Assembly (NCBI RefSeq): GCF_001311825.1
Contig: NZ_BBCB01000001.1
Coordinates: 162,615-226,614 of the forward strand
Reading direction: 5' to 3'
Length of the DNA stretch: 64,000 bases
From: Salidesulfovibrio brasiliensis JCM 12178
Lineage (GTDB): Bacteria; Desulfobacterota; Desulfovibrionia; Desulfovibrionales; Desulfovibrionaceae
Below are positions 16,514 through 26,315 of the stretch, in pieces. The position numbers were made by a program, and so were the translations under genes. Below the pieces are notes generated by a model that saw nothing but the letters and a program-made list of their open reading frames with translations, searched no databases and was not told the DNA's origin. Every line of letters begins with the position of its first letter. The stretch's first letter is position 1.

Positions 16514-17431
16514 ATGAGACTGGTTACACGCTCGGACTTTGACGGACTTGCCTGCGCAGTGCTTCTCAAACAGGCCGGGATCATAGACGATTATCTTTTC
16601 GCTCACCCCAAAGACCTTCAGGACGGCAAGGTCGAGGTCAGCTCCAACGACGTGCTTGCCAATGTCCCCTACGTGCCCGGTTGCGGCCTGTGGTTCGACC
16701 ATCACACCAGTGAAAAGGAACGCCTCGACTCGGATCTCGAATTCGAGGGAGATTCCCGTCCCCTACCCAGTTGCGCGCGGGTCATATGGGAATACTACGA
16801 CGGTGAGAAGACCTTTCCGGAATCGCTGTTGCCCATGATGGAGGCCGTGGACAAAGTGGACAGCGCCGCTCTGAGCGCACAGGAAATAACCAAGCCCGAA
16901 GGCTGGATTCTGCTGGGTTACATCATGGACCCCAGAACCGGACTCGGGCGTTTTCGTGACTACCGCATCAGCAATTACCAGTTGATGCTTGATATGATCG
17001 AATACTGTCGGACCAAGACCGCCGAGGAGATCATCGAGATTCCGGACGTGCAGGAGCGTGTTCATCGCTACCGGGACCACGAAAAGCCATTTCAGGACAT
17101 GCTCATCCAGAACTCAACGGTGTATGACAACCTCGTGGTGTTGGATGTTCGCGAACAGGATCCCATCTACTGCGGCAATCGGTTCATGATCTACACACTC
17201 TTCCCGCAGTGCAATATAAGCTGTCGAATCCTTTGGGGATTCAGACAACAAAACGTGGTGTTCACGGTCGGCCACAGCATTCTCAATCGTAGCAGCAACA
17301 CGGACGTGGGCAGTCTGATGCTGCGCCACGGCGGCGGCGGACATAAGGCCGTAGGCACCTGCCAGGTGCCGCTCGACAAGGTGGATGAAACGCTGGCCGA
17401 CATCATCGCCCAGACAAACGCCGACGGGTAG
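16514..17431 (+). CDS. DHH-family phosphoesterase
   Basis: 305 residues with ribosome site AGGGGA before the ATG. N-terminal MRLVTRSDFDGLACAVLLKQ contains the first DHH metal motif (DFDG), WFDHHTS the name-giving DHH motif (about residues 63-65), and the C-terminus the DHHA1 RHGGGGHKAVGTCQV motif. These enzymes are Mn-dependent phosphoesterases acting on short oligonucleotides, polyphosphate or cyclic dinucleotides. The neighbour on the same strand (4 bases after the stop) is a receiver-domain regulator. The substrate cannot be read from sequence; exopolyphosphatase-like is the usual label. Confidence 0.82.
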   Translation: MRLVTRSDFDGLACAVLLKQAGIIDDYLFAHPKDLQDGKVEVSSNDVLANVPYVPGCGLWFDHHTSEKERLDSDLEFEGDSRPLPSCARVIWEYYDGEKTFPESLLPMMEAVDKVDSAALSAQEITKPEGWILLGYIMDPRTGLGRFRDYRISNYQLMLDMIEYCRTKTAEEIIEIPDVQERVHRYRDHEKPFQDMLIQNSTVYDNLVVLDVREQDPIYCGNRFMIYTLFPQCNISCRILWGFRQQNVVFTVGHSILNRSSNTDVGSLMLRHGGGGHKAVGTCQVPLDKVDETLADIIAQTNADG

Positions 17432-17435
17432 ACGC

Positions 17436-17837
17436 ATGAAAAGACGATTTCTCATCGTCGACGACGACGAGCGCTTTGCTGAACTTGTCTCCCTGAAGCT
17501 CGGGGAATTTGGCTCATGCGATGTTGCCACTGGCGGAGAGGATGCCCTCGAAATCTTTGAACGCCGCCTGAAAGAAAAGAGCCCATTCGACGCGGTGTTC
17601 ATGGATATAGTCATGCCCGAAATGGACGGACACGAAGTGGTGAGGCGACTCAGGCAACTGGAAAAGCGCTATGGTGTTAACGCCGTAAAGAGCTTCAAGC
17701 TGATCATGCTCACCGCTCACTCGGACATTGACAACGTCGGACGCTCGTTCTTCGACAGCCTCGCCGATGCCTTCCTGACCAAATCGAACATGCAGGGCGG
17801 GCTTCAATCGGCCATGCGTGACGCTAGGCTGATTTGA
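17436..17837 (+). CDS. Single-domain response regulator (CheY-like)
   Basis: 133 residues: a lone receiver domain beginning MKRRFLIVDDDERFAELV, with the acidic pocket (VDDDE), phospho-acceptor Asp in VFMDIVMPEMDG (about residue 57), the conserved Thr in MLTAHSD, and Lys in FLTKSN. No output domain. It probably passes a phosphoryl signal to another protein. It begins four bases after the DHH gene, so the two are co-transcribed, and its end overlaps the tail of the convergent unknown gene by 14 bases. No partner kinase lies next to it. Confidence 0.85.
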   Translation: MKRRFLIVDDDERFAELVSLKLGEFGSCDVATGGEDALEIFERRLKEKSPFDAVFMDIVMPEMDGHEVVRRLRQLEKRYGVNAVKSFKLIMLTAHSDIDNVGRSFFDSLADAFLTKSNMQGGLQSAMRDARLI

Positions 17838-18593
17838 TCTTCTCCAGAATCTCAGCCACGGCTTGACGTTTTTCAGGATACACGTCTGAACAGAACGCCT
17901 CGATTTGCTGCTCCACCTTGATGAGGTGCGGCAGCTCCTGAAGCTCCATCAATCCGAACGCGTCCATGTCGATACTGCTGAAGCGCAAATCGCTGTCAAG
18001 CGCACACCCTTCACTTGGCATGCAAGGATTGACAAGCTCTTCCTTGGCCACATACTCCGGGTCCATGTTCTTGATGTACCGAAGGGCTCGCTCGGCGACA
18101 TGTCCTCGTTGACCCGTATCACTTCTTCATTCACATACTGCACCATGGCCTTGAGCCTGATGTAGTGGACGGTCAGACGTTTCCTGCCCTCCTCGTCCGT
18201 GTAATACGTTCCGTTGAGATAGGTGTCAGTGGCCTTGGAGAGACCATGATAGGCCTCCTTGACGCACTTGGTCCAGCGGCCTTTGCGGGTGAGAGCAAAG
18301 GGAACGCGATCCATGTTCGTGGCTTTCAGGGATTCCTCGAAGGGGGGGACACAGGCCGGGACGATATCCAGCGACATGTAGAAGTCACGCACCGTTTTTT
18401 CGTCGATAAGCAGCGCGTGCAGATTCCCTGCTGCGGCTAGAACGCGACCTTCCTTGAAACGCAACTCCTCGGCCCACTCCTGAAGGACCTCGATCATGCT
18501 TTCAAGGTTCTTGCGCGCGCCGAAGTAGTGTTCCGCCATTTCGGAAACCACATCCTGCTGCAACCCGTCTGCATAATCCTTGAGATTGCTCAT
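17824..18593 (-). CDS. Conserved hypothetical protein (frameshifted as sequenced)
   Basis: Starts at ATG 18591-18593 with GGAG upstream (MSNLKDYADGLQQDVV). The frame is good to about 18097 (VNEDMS) and then the next frame continues AERALRYIKNMDPEYVAKEEL to the stop at 17824. A single missing base around 18095-18097 explains both parts; corrected length is about 256 residues. The product is soluble, charged and mostly helical, with no motif I can name. A C-terminal part has two cysteines (NPCMPSEGCALD). It is transcribed toward the response regulator gene. Function unknown; the break may be a sequence error. Confidence 0.6.
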
Positions 18594-18646
18594 GCCGTTC
18601 TCCTTGAAAGCCGTTACTGGACCTGTATTCAGAGCCAAACGCTTTC

Positions 18647-18675
18647 ATTCCACACTGTTCAGCTTTGCGGGTCAA
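18647..18675 (-). promoter_or_regulatory. Candidate sigma-70 promoter for the unknown gene ending at 17824
   Basis: On the minus strand TTGACC (18675-18670), 17-base spacer, TGGAAT (18652-18647), about 50 bases before the ATG. Matches are partial; supported only by pattern. Confidence 0.4.
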
Positions 18676-18732
18676 CCCTTTCCGGGAGATTCGGGCATAA
18701 CTCTCACATGGCGTCACCATTTCACATTTCCG

Positions 18733-18761
18733 TTGAAAAAGCGGCGTAAAGCTCATACTGT
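18733..18761 (+). promoter_or_regulatory. Candidate sigma-70 promoter for the fused succinyl-CoA synthetase gene
   Basis: TTGAAA, 17-base spacer, TACTGT, about 41 bases before the ATG at 18803, in the intergenic region shared with the divergent unknown gene. Confidence 0.4.
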
Positions 18762-18802
18762 TCCCGCGCGAGTATACTTTCAACCCCGCACAGGATTACA
18801 CA

Positions 18803-20878
18803 ATGCTGCTGAATGAACACAAAAGCAAACTGCTCTTTGAAGAAGCCGGAATCCCCGTCCCGGAAGGAATCGCCGTAACCCCTGAAGAATCTGACACAAA
18901 GCGGCCTCAATTCTCGCTGCCCTGGTTCCTGAAGGCTCAGGTCCTCGCAGGTGGCCGCGGAAAGGCCGGCGGCATCCTCCGTGTTGATGAGGAAAGCGCG
19001 TTCGCCGAAACCGCGAACAAGATTTTCGACCTCACCATCAAGGGCAACAGCGTCCCCTTTATCCGCGTGGAACCTGCCGCAGACATCCGGCGGGAGTTCT
19101 ACGTCTCGTTCGCAGTGTCCCGAGAAAAGCGTTGCATCCTGCTGACCGTGGGCCGCGAAGGCGGCGTGGAGATCGAAAACCTCGGCGAAGACAACCTGCT
19201 GGTGCAGGAAATACGCCTGCCCGCTGGATTACAGGGCAACCAGCTCCGTGCGGCCTTCTTCCACCTTGATCTCGGCAAGGAACATTTCAAGGATTTCGCC
19301 AAGCTGCTCACAGATCTCTTCAACGCCGTCTTGAACTACGGCCTGTTGCTTGCCGAAATAAACCCGTTGGTGCTCACTGGCGACGGCCGCTTCATGGCGC
19401 TTGACGGCAAGGTTGAGATGGACGACAACTTCGTGGAAATCAACACGGAGATGGAAAAATACTATCAGCCCGAGCACGCCACGCCCGAGGAGAACCGCGC
19501 ACGCGAAGCCGGACTCTCGTTCGTCAAGCTGCCCGGATGGGTCGGCCTGATGGTCAACGGCGCAGGGCTTGCCATGGCCACCATGGACCTGCTGAACTTC
19601 TCCGACCTGCCCGCCTCCAACTTCCTCGACCTCGGTGGCGGCGCAGACCAGAAGCGCATGGAGATCGCGCTTGATCTGCTCTTCGGCGACGACGCTGTTG
19701 AGGCCATTTTCATCAACCTTTTCGGGGGAATTTTGTCCTGCGAGAAGGTTGCCATGGCTCTTGAAGGGGCACTCGGCGGCAAAGCTCCCCAAAAGCCCAT
19801 CGTGGCCCGCATGTCCGGCAAGGACTCTGAAAGCGCGCTGAATATCCTGCACGGCCTGAACGTCGAGGGGTTGTACATCGCCACCAACATGGCCGAGGCC
19901 ATGGAGACCCTGCGCAACCTGCAGCCGGTCAAGCCGCCGCGTATCGATTTCCCGGACCCCATCGGAGGAGCCGGAGAAGCAAAAGTGGCGAACATTACCT
20001 ACGAATCGCTTGATATTTTCGACATCGATAAAAACACGCCCATCCTTGTTCAGGGGATCACCGGCCGCGAAGGTCAGCTTCACACCCGTCTGATGCAGGA
20101 GTATGGTGCCAATGTGGTGGCAGGCGTCACCCCGTTCAAAGGCGGTCAGGAAGTGCTCGGCGTGCCCGTGTACAACTCCATAGCCGAAGCCGCGCGCAAG
20201 CATGAAATCGGCGCGTCCATCATCTTCGTGCCCCCGGCTATGGCTGCCGATGCGGTACTTGAGGCAGCCTTCAACGAAGTGCCTTGGGCAGTTTGCATCA
20301 CCGAGGGCATCACCCAGCACGCCATGATGAGCGCCTTTGAGCAGATCAAGGACTCCCCCACCCGCGTCATCGGGCCCAACACGCCCGGCCTGATTGTGCC
20401 CGGCCAGACCAAGATCGGCATCCTGCCTACCCAGCCGTTCATCCCCGGCCCCGTGGCAGTGCTCTCCCGCTCGGGAACGCTCACCTATGAGGCGGCACAA
20501 CGGCTCACGGACGCAGGTATCGGCCAGTCCCTGAGCGTAGGCATCGGCGGTGATCCGTTTATCGGCACCACTTTCGTGGACATGTTCGAGATGCTCCGCA
20601 ACCATGATGAAACCAAGGCCGTGGTCGTCCTCGGCGAGATCGGCGGACAGGCCGAGGAAGACCTTGCGCGCTATGTGGTCCAGACCGGATTCGACAAGCC
20701 CGTCGTCTCCTTCATCGCTGGCCAGACCGCGCCTCCGGGCAAACGCCTCGGCCATGCCGGGGCCATCCTCGAAAAAGGCGGCGGAATTCAGGGCAAGATC
20801 ACGACCATGATGGACGCCGGGTTCTCGGTTTGCCGCAGCCTGCGCGAGATTCCGGGCATGACCGAAAAACTGCTCTAG
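18803..20878 (+). CDS. Fused succinyl-CoA synthetase-type ligase (beta + alpha)
   Basis: 691 residues in one chain. Residues 1-390 are a SucC-like beta subunit (ATP-grasp: [56 protein letters not shown]). Residues about 410-691 are a SucD-like alpha subunit ([45 protein letters not shown], and the phosphohistidine loop [10 protein letters not shown] with His651). The order beta-then-alpha in one polypeptide differs from the separate subunits of E. coli and from the alpha-then-beta order of archaeal-type ADP-forming acetyl-CoA synthetases. It interconverts an acyl-CoA and acid with ADP/ATP (or GDP/GTP); succinyl-CoA is the likeliest substrate. The GT4 gene follows eight bases later. Confidence 0.87.
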   Translation: MLLNEHKSKLLFEEAGIPVPEGIAVTPEESDTKRPQFSLPWFLKAQVLAGGRGKAGGILRVDEESAFAETANKIFDLTIKGNSVPFIRVEPAADIRREFYVSFAVSREKRCILLTVGREGGVEIENLGEDNLLVQEIRLPAGLQGNQLRAAFFHLDLGKEHFKDFAKLLTDLFNAVLNYGLLLAEINPLVLTGDGRFMALDGKVEMDDNFVEINTEMEKYYQPEHATPEENRAREAGLSFVKLPGWVGLMVNGAGLAMATMDLLNFSDLPASNFLDLGGGADQKRMEIALDLLFGDDAVEAIFINLFGGILSCEKVAMALEGALGGKAPQKPIVARMSGKDSESALNILHGLNVEGLYIATNMAEAMETLRNLQPVKPPRIDFPDPIGGAGEAKVANITYESLDIFDIDKNTPILVQGITGREGQLHTRLMQEYGANVVAGVTPFKGGQEVLGVPVYNSIAEAARKHEIGASIIFVPPAMAADAVLEAAFNEVPWAVCITEGITQHAMMSAFEQIKDSPTRVIGPNTPGLIVPGQTKIGILPTQPFIPGPVAVLSRSGTLTYEAAQRLTDAGIGQSLSVGIGGDPFIGTTFVDMFEMLRNHDETKAVVVLGEIGGQAEEDLARYVVQTGFDKPVVSFIAGQTAPPGKRLGHAGAILEKGGGIQGKITTMMDAGFSVCRSLREIPGMTEKLL

Positions 20879-20886
20879 GAGCGGCC

Positions 20887-21980
20887 TTGACTCGCAAAAC
20901 CATCTGTTTCTTCAACGGCAACAAGGCGTGGGGCGGGGGCGAGAAGTGGAACTACGACTTCGCCCGCCTCATGCGCGACCGTGGTCACCGTGTTCTCGCC
21001 GTGTGCAACCGGCCGAGCGAACTCGGTGATCGCCTTGAGAGGGAACAGGGAATCCCGGTCCTGCGGATGCGCCTTGGCAATCTAAGCTTCCTTAATCCTG
21101 CCAAGCAGTATCGTCTCAAAAAGTTCTTCCATGAAAACAAGGTGGATACGTTGGTCACGGCCTTGCCTGCCGACCTCAAACTGGGCGGCATGGCAGCCCG
21201 GTCGGCAGGAGTCTCGGACATCATCTTCCGGCGTGGCATCGCCGTTCCCACACGAAACACGGCGCTTAACCGCTACCTCTTCGGCACGGTCATCACCAAG
21301 CTGATCTGCAACTCCGAGGAAACGCTCCGGCAGGTTCTGAAAAACAATCCGTCCATGATCCCGAGAGAACGGGCATACGTTCTCTACAACGGGTTCGACG
21401 TAGCCGCATTCGACGCTCTGCCTGCTGATCCACTGGTGCAGCGCCGCGGCAACGAGACGATCATCGGCAATGCAGCGCGTCTGACAGCGCAGAAAGGACA
21501 TGCCCTTCTCCTCGAAGCAGCAGCGGAACTCAAGTCGCGAGGGCACGATTTCCGGTTGCTGATCGCAGGAAGCGGGGAACTTGAGGATGAACTCAAGCGC
21601 CGTTCCCGAGAACTCTCGGTGGACGATCACGTTGATTTCCTCGGCTTTACAGAAAATATCAAAGGATTTCATGCTTCACTGGATATTTTTGTTCTCCCCT
21701 CGCTTTGGGAAGCTTTGGGTACGCCATGGTTGAAGCCATGACCATGAAACGTCCGGTGGTGGCCTTCAACGCCAACTCCATGCCAGAGGTGGTGATGGAC
21801 GGGCAGACCGGCCTGCTCGCTGCTCCCGGCAGCGCGAAGGACTTGGCAGATAAGCTTGAGCAGCTGATAATCAGCCCGGAACTCCGCGCCACACTTGGAG
21901 AAAAGGGACGCCAACGAGTGCTTCGACGCTTTGACACACCCATGGCGCTCAAACGGTTTGAAGAGGTGCTCGACGCCTGA
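20887..21980 (+). CDS. Glycosyltransferase family 4 (frameshifted as sequenced)
   Basis: Begins at TTG 20887 with AGGAG just upstream (TRKTICFFNGNKAWGGGEKW). The GT-B architecture is seen in the N-terminal RGHRVLAVCN, the linker YNGFDVAAFDALP, the C-terminal domain start IIGNAARLTAQKGHALLLEAA and the donor-binding end VLPSLWE. The frame is lost near 21710-21712; the next frame gives FGYAMVEAMTMKRPVVAFN and runs to TGA 21978-21980. One base is missing in GGGAAGC (WESFGYA or WEGFGYA expected). Corrected length is about 364 residues. It transfers an activated sugar, probably for lipopolysaccharide or another envelope glycan; acceptor unknown. Confidence 0.82.
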
Positions 21981-21995
21981 GTGGCGCGGGCTTCC

Positions 21996-22024
21996 TTGAC
22001 CTTCGGTATTCGGCGGTTTATTGT
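21996..22024 (+). promoter_or_regulatory. Sigma-70 promoter for the small MDIS protein gene
   Basis: TTGACC, 17-base spacer, TATTGT, placing the transcription start about 15 bases before the start codon at 22046. It makes the small gene independent of the upstream glycosyltransferase. Confidence 0.55.
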
Positions 22025-22045
22025 CTGAATATCTGGAGGCGCATG

Positions 22046-22297
22046 ATGGACATCTCCGCATCAGCCGGCGCATACGACGAGTACGCCACCCGTACCTCGG
22101 AAGAACTCGTCGGGACCGATTTCAAGGAAACACGCACCGAGTCCAACCGGACTCGGGAGTTGAGTGCGGACGTCCCTTCCGAATCACAGGCCAACAGCCC
22201 CCGAATCCACAGCGCGGAACAGGATCGGAACTTTTCCACCTCGATCATGAACGCCGCATACACCGGAAAGGGATCTGTCATCGACTTCATGACCTGA
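22046..22297 (+). CDS. Small MDIS-family protein, function unknown
   Basis: 83 residues, start chosen at ATG 22046 because GGAGG lies six bases upstream; an ATG three bases earlier is too close. Begins MDISASAGAYDEYATR, has a polar, probably disordered middle rich in Ser, Thr, Glu and Arg, and ends in a short hydrophobic segment SIMNAAYTGKGSVIDFMT. The same layout (MDIS start, polar middle, TGxGS[VI] near the end, similar length) occurs in the gene at 61134, so the two look like paralogues. No signal peptide or known domain. It has its own promoter and sits just before prmA. Confidence 0.65.
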   Translation: MDISASAGAYDEYATRTSEELVGTDFKETRTESNRTRELSADVPSESQANSPRIHSAEQDRNFSTSIMNAAYTGKGSVIDFMT

Positions 22298-22350
22298 TCG
22301 TTTCACCGCCGGAACTCTTAAACCTTCACTTAAAGAAAGCACCCAAAACA

Positions 22351-23211
22351 ATGACAACATTGCTGAAAATAGAATTCTCCGTCGCAGGAGAAGAGCTCGA
22401 CGAGTGTGTTGAATTCCTCTCGGCCAAAGTGCCGCACGGCTGGGAGGAGATTGAAAAAAACGGCAGATTCCACTACACGGTTTTCCTTGAAGACCATCCT
22501 CTGGGCATGGAACTGGTGGCGGAAATCAAGGACCGCTTTCCCGATGGAGGACTCAGCCATAACGAACAGGAGTCCGAAAACTGGGCAATGGCCTGGAAGG
22601 ACTTCTTCGCTCCTGTCTCCTGTGGGGACCGCTTCGAGATTCTGCCCCCGTGGATGGCGGACGCATCCGACGACGGCATGACCCATATCGTCATTGAACC
22701 GAAGATGGCCTTCGGAACCGGGCACCACCCCACCACCTCCCTGTGTCTCGAGCTGATCGGCGAGCTGTCCAAGGAAGGTCGCATTGACGACAGCATGAAT
22801 TTTCTCGACCTCGGCACCGGTTCGGGCATTCTCGCCATCGGACTGGCCAAGCTCGGGCTTGATGGGCTGGCCGTGGACATTGATCCGCAAGCCGTGGTCT
22901 GTGCCCGCGAGAATATCCAGAACAACGACACCGAGGACGCCATCGCGCTCTCCGTTGGTGGCGTGGAAAGCATCGCCCCTGAACAGCAGTATGATCTCGT
23001 GGTGGCGAACATTCTCTCCGGACCGCTTATTGAGATGGCAGGAGAGCTCGTTGAACACGTGAAAGATGGCGGCTGCCTTATTCTTTCCGGGATTCTCGGC
23101 GAACAGGGAGAGCGAGTGGCGGCTGCGTATCGCCGCCGTGGACTTCCGGCACCCGAGATATTCACGCAGGGTGAATGGGTGGCCCTGCTCTGGCGGGAGG
23201 TCGGGCGGTAA
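22351..23211 (+). CDS. prmA: Ribosomal protein L11 methyltransferase
   Basis: 286 residues from ATG 22351 (MTTLLKIEFSVAGEELDECV). Class I SAM-dependent methyltransferase that trimethylates ribosomal protein L11. Seen: N-terminal substrate-recognition domain (about 1-110), then IEPKMAFGTGHHPTTSLCLELI, the SAM motif FLDLGTGSGILAIGLAKLG, VDIDPQAV, and YDLVVANILSGPL. The AFGTGxHxTT block is diagnostic of PrmA. Shine-Dalgarno is weak. The next gene starts directly after its stop codon, so the two are coupled. Confidence 0.92.
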   Translation: MTTLLKIEFSVAGEELDECVEFLSAKVPHGWEEIEKNGRFHYTVFLEDHPLGMELVAEIKDRFPDGGLSHNEQESENWAMAWKDFFAPVSCGDRFEILPPWMADASDDGMTHIVIEPKMAFGTGHHPTTSLCLELIGELSKEGRIDDSMNFLDLGTGSGILAIGLAKLGLDGLAVDIDPQAVVCARENIQNNDTEDAIALSVGGVESIAPEQQYDLVVANILSGPLIEMAGELVEHVKDGGCLILSGILGEQGERVAAAYRRRGLPAPEIFTQGEWVALLWREVGR

Positions 23212-23862
23212 ATGGGCTCCGGCCGCAGACTCGACGCGATGTATCGGGCCATGCTCGATGCGCTCGGCCCCAGCCACTGGTGGCCCGGCGACTCGCCGTT
23301 CGAGGTTTGCGTCGGCGCGATTCTGACCCAGAACACCGCATGGACCAATGTCGAGAAGGCCATTGCCGCACTGCGCGAGGCCGACGTTCTTGAACCGGAA
23401 GCCATGTATTCACTGCCGCAGGAACGTTTGGCTGAATGCATCCGACCTGCCGGGTATTTCAACATCAAGGCCGCACGGCTGCGCTCATTTCTGAAGTTTC
23501 TCAAGGACCAGACGAACTGGGATATATCCGCACTCGAATCCAGTAATACGGATTCGTTGCGAGAACAGTTGCTGGGCATCAAGGGGATAGGCCCGGAAAC
23601 AGCCGACTCCATGCTTCTGTATGCCTTCAACAGACCCATGTTCGTGGTGGATGCCTACACGGCACGCATCATGACACGTCACGGCATGGCTCCCGAAGAG
23701 TCGAACTACTTTGAACTCCAGAGCCTTTTCATGGACTCGTTGCCCGAAGATGTGCCAATGTACAATGAGTTTCACGCGCTTATCGTGCGTGTAGGAAAGG
23801 ACTGGTGTAAAAAGCGGGCTTCGCAATGCGCGGGCTGTCCGCTGGAGGCTTTTCTCGACTAG
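23212..23862 (+). CDS. HhH-GPD DNA glycosylase (endonuclease III-related, COG2231-like)
   Basis: 216 residues starting on the base after the prmA stop. Seen: the substrate-cleft block CVGAILTQNTAWTNV, the helix-hairpin-helix GIKGIGPETADSMLLYA, and the catalytic Asp in FVVDAYTARI. The position that is the catalytic Lys of bifunctional endonuclease III (GxGxKTA) is Glu here, as in the MagIII-type 3-methyladenine glycosylases, so this is probably a monofunctional base-excision enzyme. The C-terminus has C-x6-C-x2-C but not the fourth cysteine of the usual 4Fe-4S motif. It probably removes an alkylated or damaged base; the exact lesion is not readable. Confidence 0.8.
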   Translation: MGSGRRLDAMYRAMLDALGPSHWWPGDSPFEVCVGAILTQNTAWTNVEKAIAALREADVLEPEAMYSLPQERLAECIRPAGYFNIKAARLRSFLKFLKDQTNWDISALESSNTDSLREQLLGIKGIGPETADSMLLYAFNRPMFVVDAYTARIMTRHGMAPEESNYFELQSLFMDSLPEDVPMYNEFHALIVRVGKDWCKKRASQCAGCPLEAFLD

Positions 23863-24972
23863 ATGCGTACGACCCCTGCCATACTTGCGGGTATGCTCAC
23901 CCTGCTCGTCGTCACTCTTGTCGCCGCTCCAAGCGCGGCACAGGGTGTGCAGAATGAGCTGCAATCCAAGCAGCTTGAGGCGGACGAGACCGAACAACTC
24001 ATGCAACAGCTTGAGGCACGCGAGGGGGGGATCGCCAAACGGCTTCACGGCATCCAGTCCCGCATGAGTTCGCTGGAATCCAAGGTGCAGTCACAGGAAG
24101 CCGAGCTTCAGTCCATTCAGGAACATGAGAAAAACGCCCGCAAAGAACACTATGAACTGGACGCAAAACGCAAAAAACTGCTGGCGGAACTGAAGAATTT
24201 ACTGAAAACGCTCTGGCCGGTGCACATGAAGAACGTGCGCAGCCGCTTCGGAGACATCTCCAGCTGGGACATGGCGGACCGACGCTTTACATGGCTCTCC
24301 GAAGTATACGGTGCCACGCGAACCAAGTTCATAGCAGTACGAAAAACAACGGAAAAACTGGCCCAAAACCTTGAACGCCAGCGCATCCTCGCACACGAAG
24401 CCGAGCTTCAACTTGCACGCATCAACAAATCGAAGGACAAACTGCTGCGCGACAAACTCGCCCTGCGCTCCGAACTTCGTAATGTGCGCGACAAGAAACG
24501 CACACTTGAAGCCGAACTCAAAGGCATTCTCGAAGACATCCGAAACCTGAACTACCGTCTGCAATCGCAGAAAACAAAGAATTTCAAGCAATTCAAGCAC
24601 GCTCTGCCGTGGCCTGTAAACGGTACGGTTATTTCCGGGTTCAACCCCAACGCTCGCCCTCCCCGCCGGGGACTGGCCATATCCACTAAAGAGAACGGCC
24701 AGGTTCGCTCGGTTTTCTGGGGCAAGGTCGTACATAACGATCTGCTACGCGGCTTCGGCAAGGTGGTCATTGTCTACCACGGGTTCGACTACTACAGCCT
24801 TTACGCATTCATGTCGGACACCATCGTCCAGACAGGACAGGAGGTTGAAAAGGATGAACCCCTTGGAACAACAGGATATTACCCGTTGGCCGGTGGGCCG
24901 GGGCTGTATTTTGAATTGCGTTTTCACCAAAAACCCATTAATCCGAAGGCTTGGTTGACTTCTAAAAACTGA
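23863..24972 (+). CDS. EnvC-like murein hydrolase activator (M23/LytM)
   Basis: 369 residues beginning on the base after the preceding stop. N-terminal signal sequence (cleavage probably after SAAQG), a long coiled coil (about 28-245, with heptads such as LEAREGGIAKRLHGIQSRM and LEAELKGILEDIRNL), then a C-terminal LytM domain from PWPVNGTVISGFN to LYFELRFHQKPINPKAWL. The domain lacks most metal ligands of active M23 peptidases, as in EnvC, which activates amidases for septal peptidoglycan splitting. It is followed by ctpA and a yibQ-type gene; this trio is a common arrangement in Gram-negative bacteria. Confidence 0.85.
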   Translation: MRTTPAILAGMLTLLVVTLVAAPSAAQGVQNELQSKQLEADETEQLMQQLEAREGGIAKRLHGIQSRMSSLESKVQSQEAELQSIQEHEKNARKEHYELDAKRKKLLAELKNLLKTLWPVHMKNVRSRFGDISSWDMADRRFTWLSEVYGATRTKFIAVRKTTEKLAQNLERQRILAHEAELQLARINKSKDKLLRDKLALRSELRNVRDKKRTLEAELKGILEDIRNLNYRLQSQKTKNFKQFKHALPWPVNGTVISGFNPNARPPRRGLAISTKENGQVRSVFWGKVVHNDLLRGFGKVVIVYHGFDYYSLYAFMSDTIVQTGQEVEKDEPLGTTGYYPLAGGPGLYFELRFHQKPINPKAWLTSKN

Positions 24973-25019
24973 TCGGCCGAGAACCGCCGATCTTCAAGGC
25001 CCCCCATCGGGAGGATCTG

Positions 25020-26303
25020 ATGAGAATAACGCTTTGGCTGGTCACGTCCCTGCTGCTTTTCACTCTTGCGGTCGCTCCGGGACCGAGCATAGCCGGGAAA
25101 GACCCTGACAGGTTCCAGATTCTGAGTCGTTTCAGTCAGGTTCTCGAACTTGTCGGGGAGCAGTACGTCAAGCCCATTTCCCGAGAAGAACTGATCGACG
25201 ATGCGCTCAAGGGCATGCTGGAACAGCTCGACCCGCACTCCACCTACCTGAACCCCACCGAGTTCAGCGGAATGCAGGAAAGCACCAGCGGCGAATTCAG
25301 CGGCATCGGTATCGAGATCAGCATGGAAGAGAACAACCGCCTGACGGTCGTGACCCCCATTGAGGACACTCCCGCCTTCGAGGCGGGCCTTCAGGCCGGT
25401 GACCACATCCTCAAGATCGACGGTACCCCCACCTATGACATGACCCTCACCGAAGCGGTCAAGATGATCCGGGGCGAAAAAGGCAGTTCCGTGGTGCTGA
25501 CCATCCTTCACGACGGAGCTTCTGAAGCCGAGGACATCTCCATTGTGCGCGGCACCATCCCCATTGTCAGCGTCAAGACCACTGCGCTTGAAGGCAATGT
25601 CCTGCTGGTGCGCATGACCCGTTTTAATGAAAACACCACCCGGATGCTGCGCGAAGGCATCAACGATTACCGCGCCGACAAGGAACTCAAGGGTGTTATC
25701 CTTGACCTGCGCAACAACCCCGGCGGCGTGCTCAGCCAAGCCGTGTCCGTGGCCGACACCTTCATCGAAGACGGCCTCATCGTATACGTGCAGGGCCGTA
25801 ACGAGGCCGATCGTCAGGACTATTTCGCAACTCGCAACAGCAACGACGTCTCCGTGCCGCTGGTCACCATGATCAACTCCGGCTCCGCATCTGCAGCCGA
25901 AATCGTTGCAGGCGCACTTCAGGATCACAACCGCGCCCTGCTCATCGGCGAACGATCCTTTGGCAAGGGCTCTGTCCAGTCCCTGTACCCGCTTTCCGGC
26001 GGTGCGGGCATCAAGCTGACCACAGCGCTCTACTACACCCCGAACGGCCGCTCCATTCAGGCCACGGGCATCGAGCCCGACCTGACCATCCCCTTCCAGG
26101 TTCCCAGCATGAAGGAAGACAGGAAGCGGGCCGAGTACTTCCGCGAGAAGGACCTCTCCGGGCATTTGGAAAACGCCAACGGCGACACTGCCGAAGAACA
26201 CACCATCTCCTCCAAAACCAAGAGTCTGCTGGAGCGCGACAACCAGTTGCGCATGGCCCTTGAGCTGGTCAAGAAACTGCCCAAACTCCGCAGCATCAAG
26301 TAA
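25020..26303 (+). CDS. ctpA: C-terminal processing protease (S41)
   Basis: 427 residues with a signal peptide (MRITLWLVTSLLLFTLAVAPG) and a strong GGAGG ribosome site. A PDZ domain (about 95-175: GIEISMEENNRLTVVTPIEDTP) precedes the S41 protease core. Catalytic dyad: Ser291 in NSGSASAAEI and Lys316 in RSFGKGSVQ, spaced 25 residues as in D1 protease and Tsp. It cleaves C-terminal ends of periplasmic proteins and peptidoglycan hydrolases. It lies 47 bases after the envC-like gene and 12 bases before the yibQ-like gene. Confidence 0.93.
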   Translation: MRITLWLVTSLLLFTLAVAPGPSIAGKDPDRFQILSRFSQVLELVGEQYVKPISREELIDDALKGMLEQLDPHSTYLNPTEFSGMQESTSGEFSGIGIEISMEENNRLTVVTPIEDTPAFEAGLQAGDHILKIDGTPTYDMTLTEAVKMIRGEKGSSVVLTILHDGASEAEDISIVRGTIPIVSVKTTALEGNVLLVRMTRFNENTTRMLREGINDYRADKELKGVILDLRNNPGGVLSQAVSVADTFIEDGLIVYVQGRNEADRQDYFATRNSNDVSVPLVTMINSGSASAAEIVAGALQDHNRALLIGERSFGKGSVQSLYPLSGGAGIKLTTALYYTPNGRSIQATGIEPDLTIPFQVPSMKEDRKRAEYFREKDLSGHLENANGDTAEEHTISSKTKSLLERDNQLRMALELVKKLPKLRSIK

Positions 26304-26315
26304 GCACGAAAAGCG

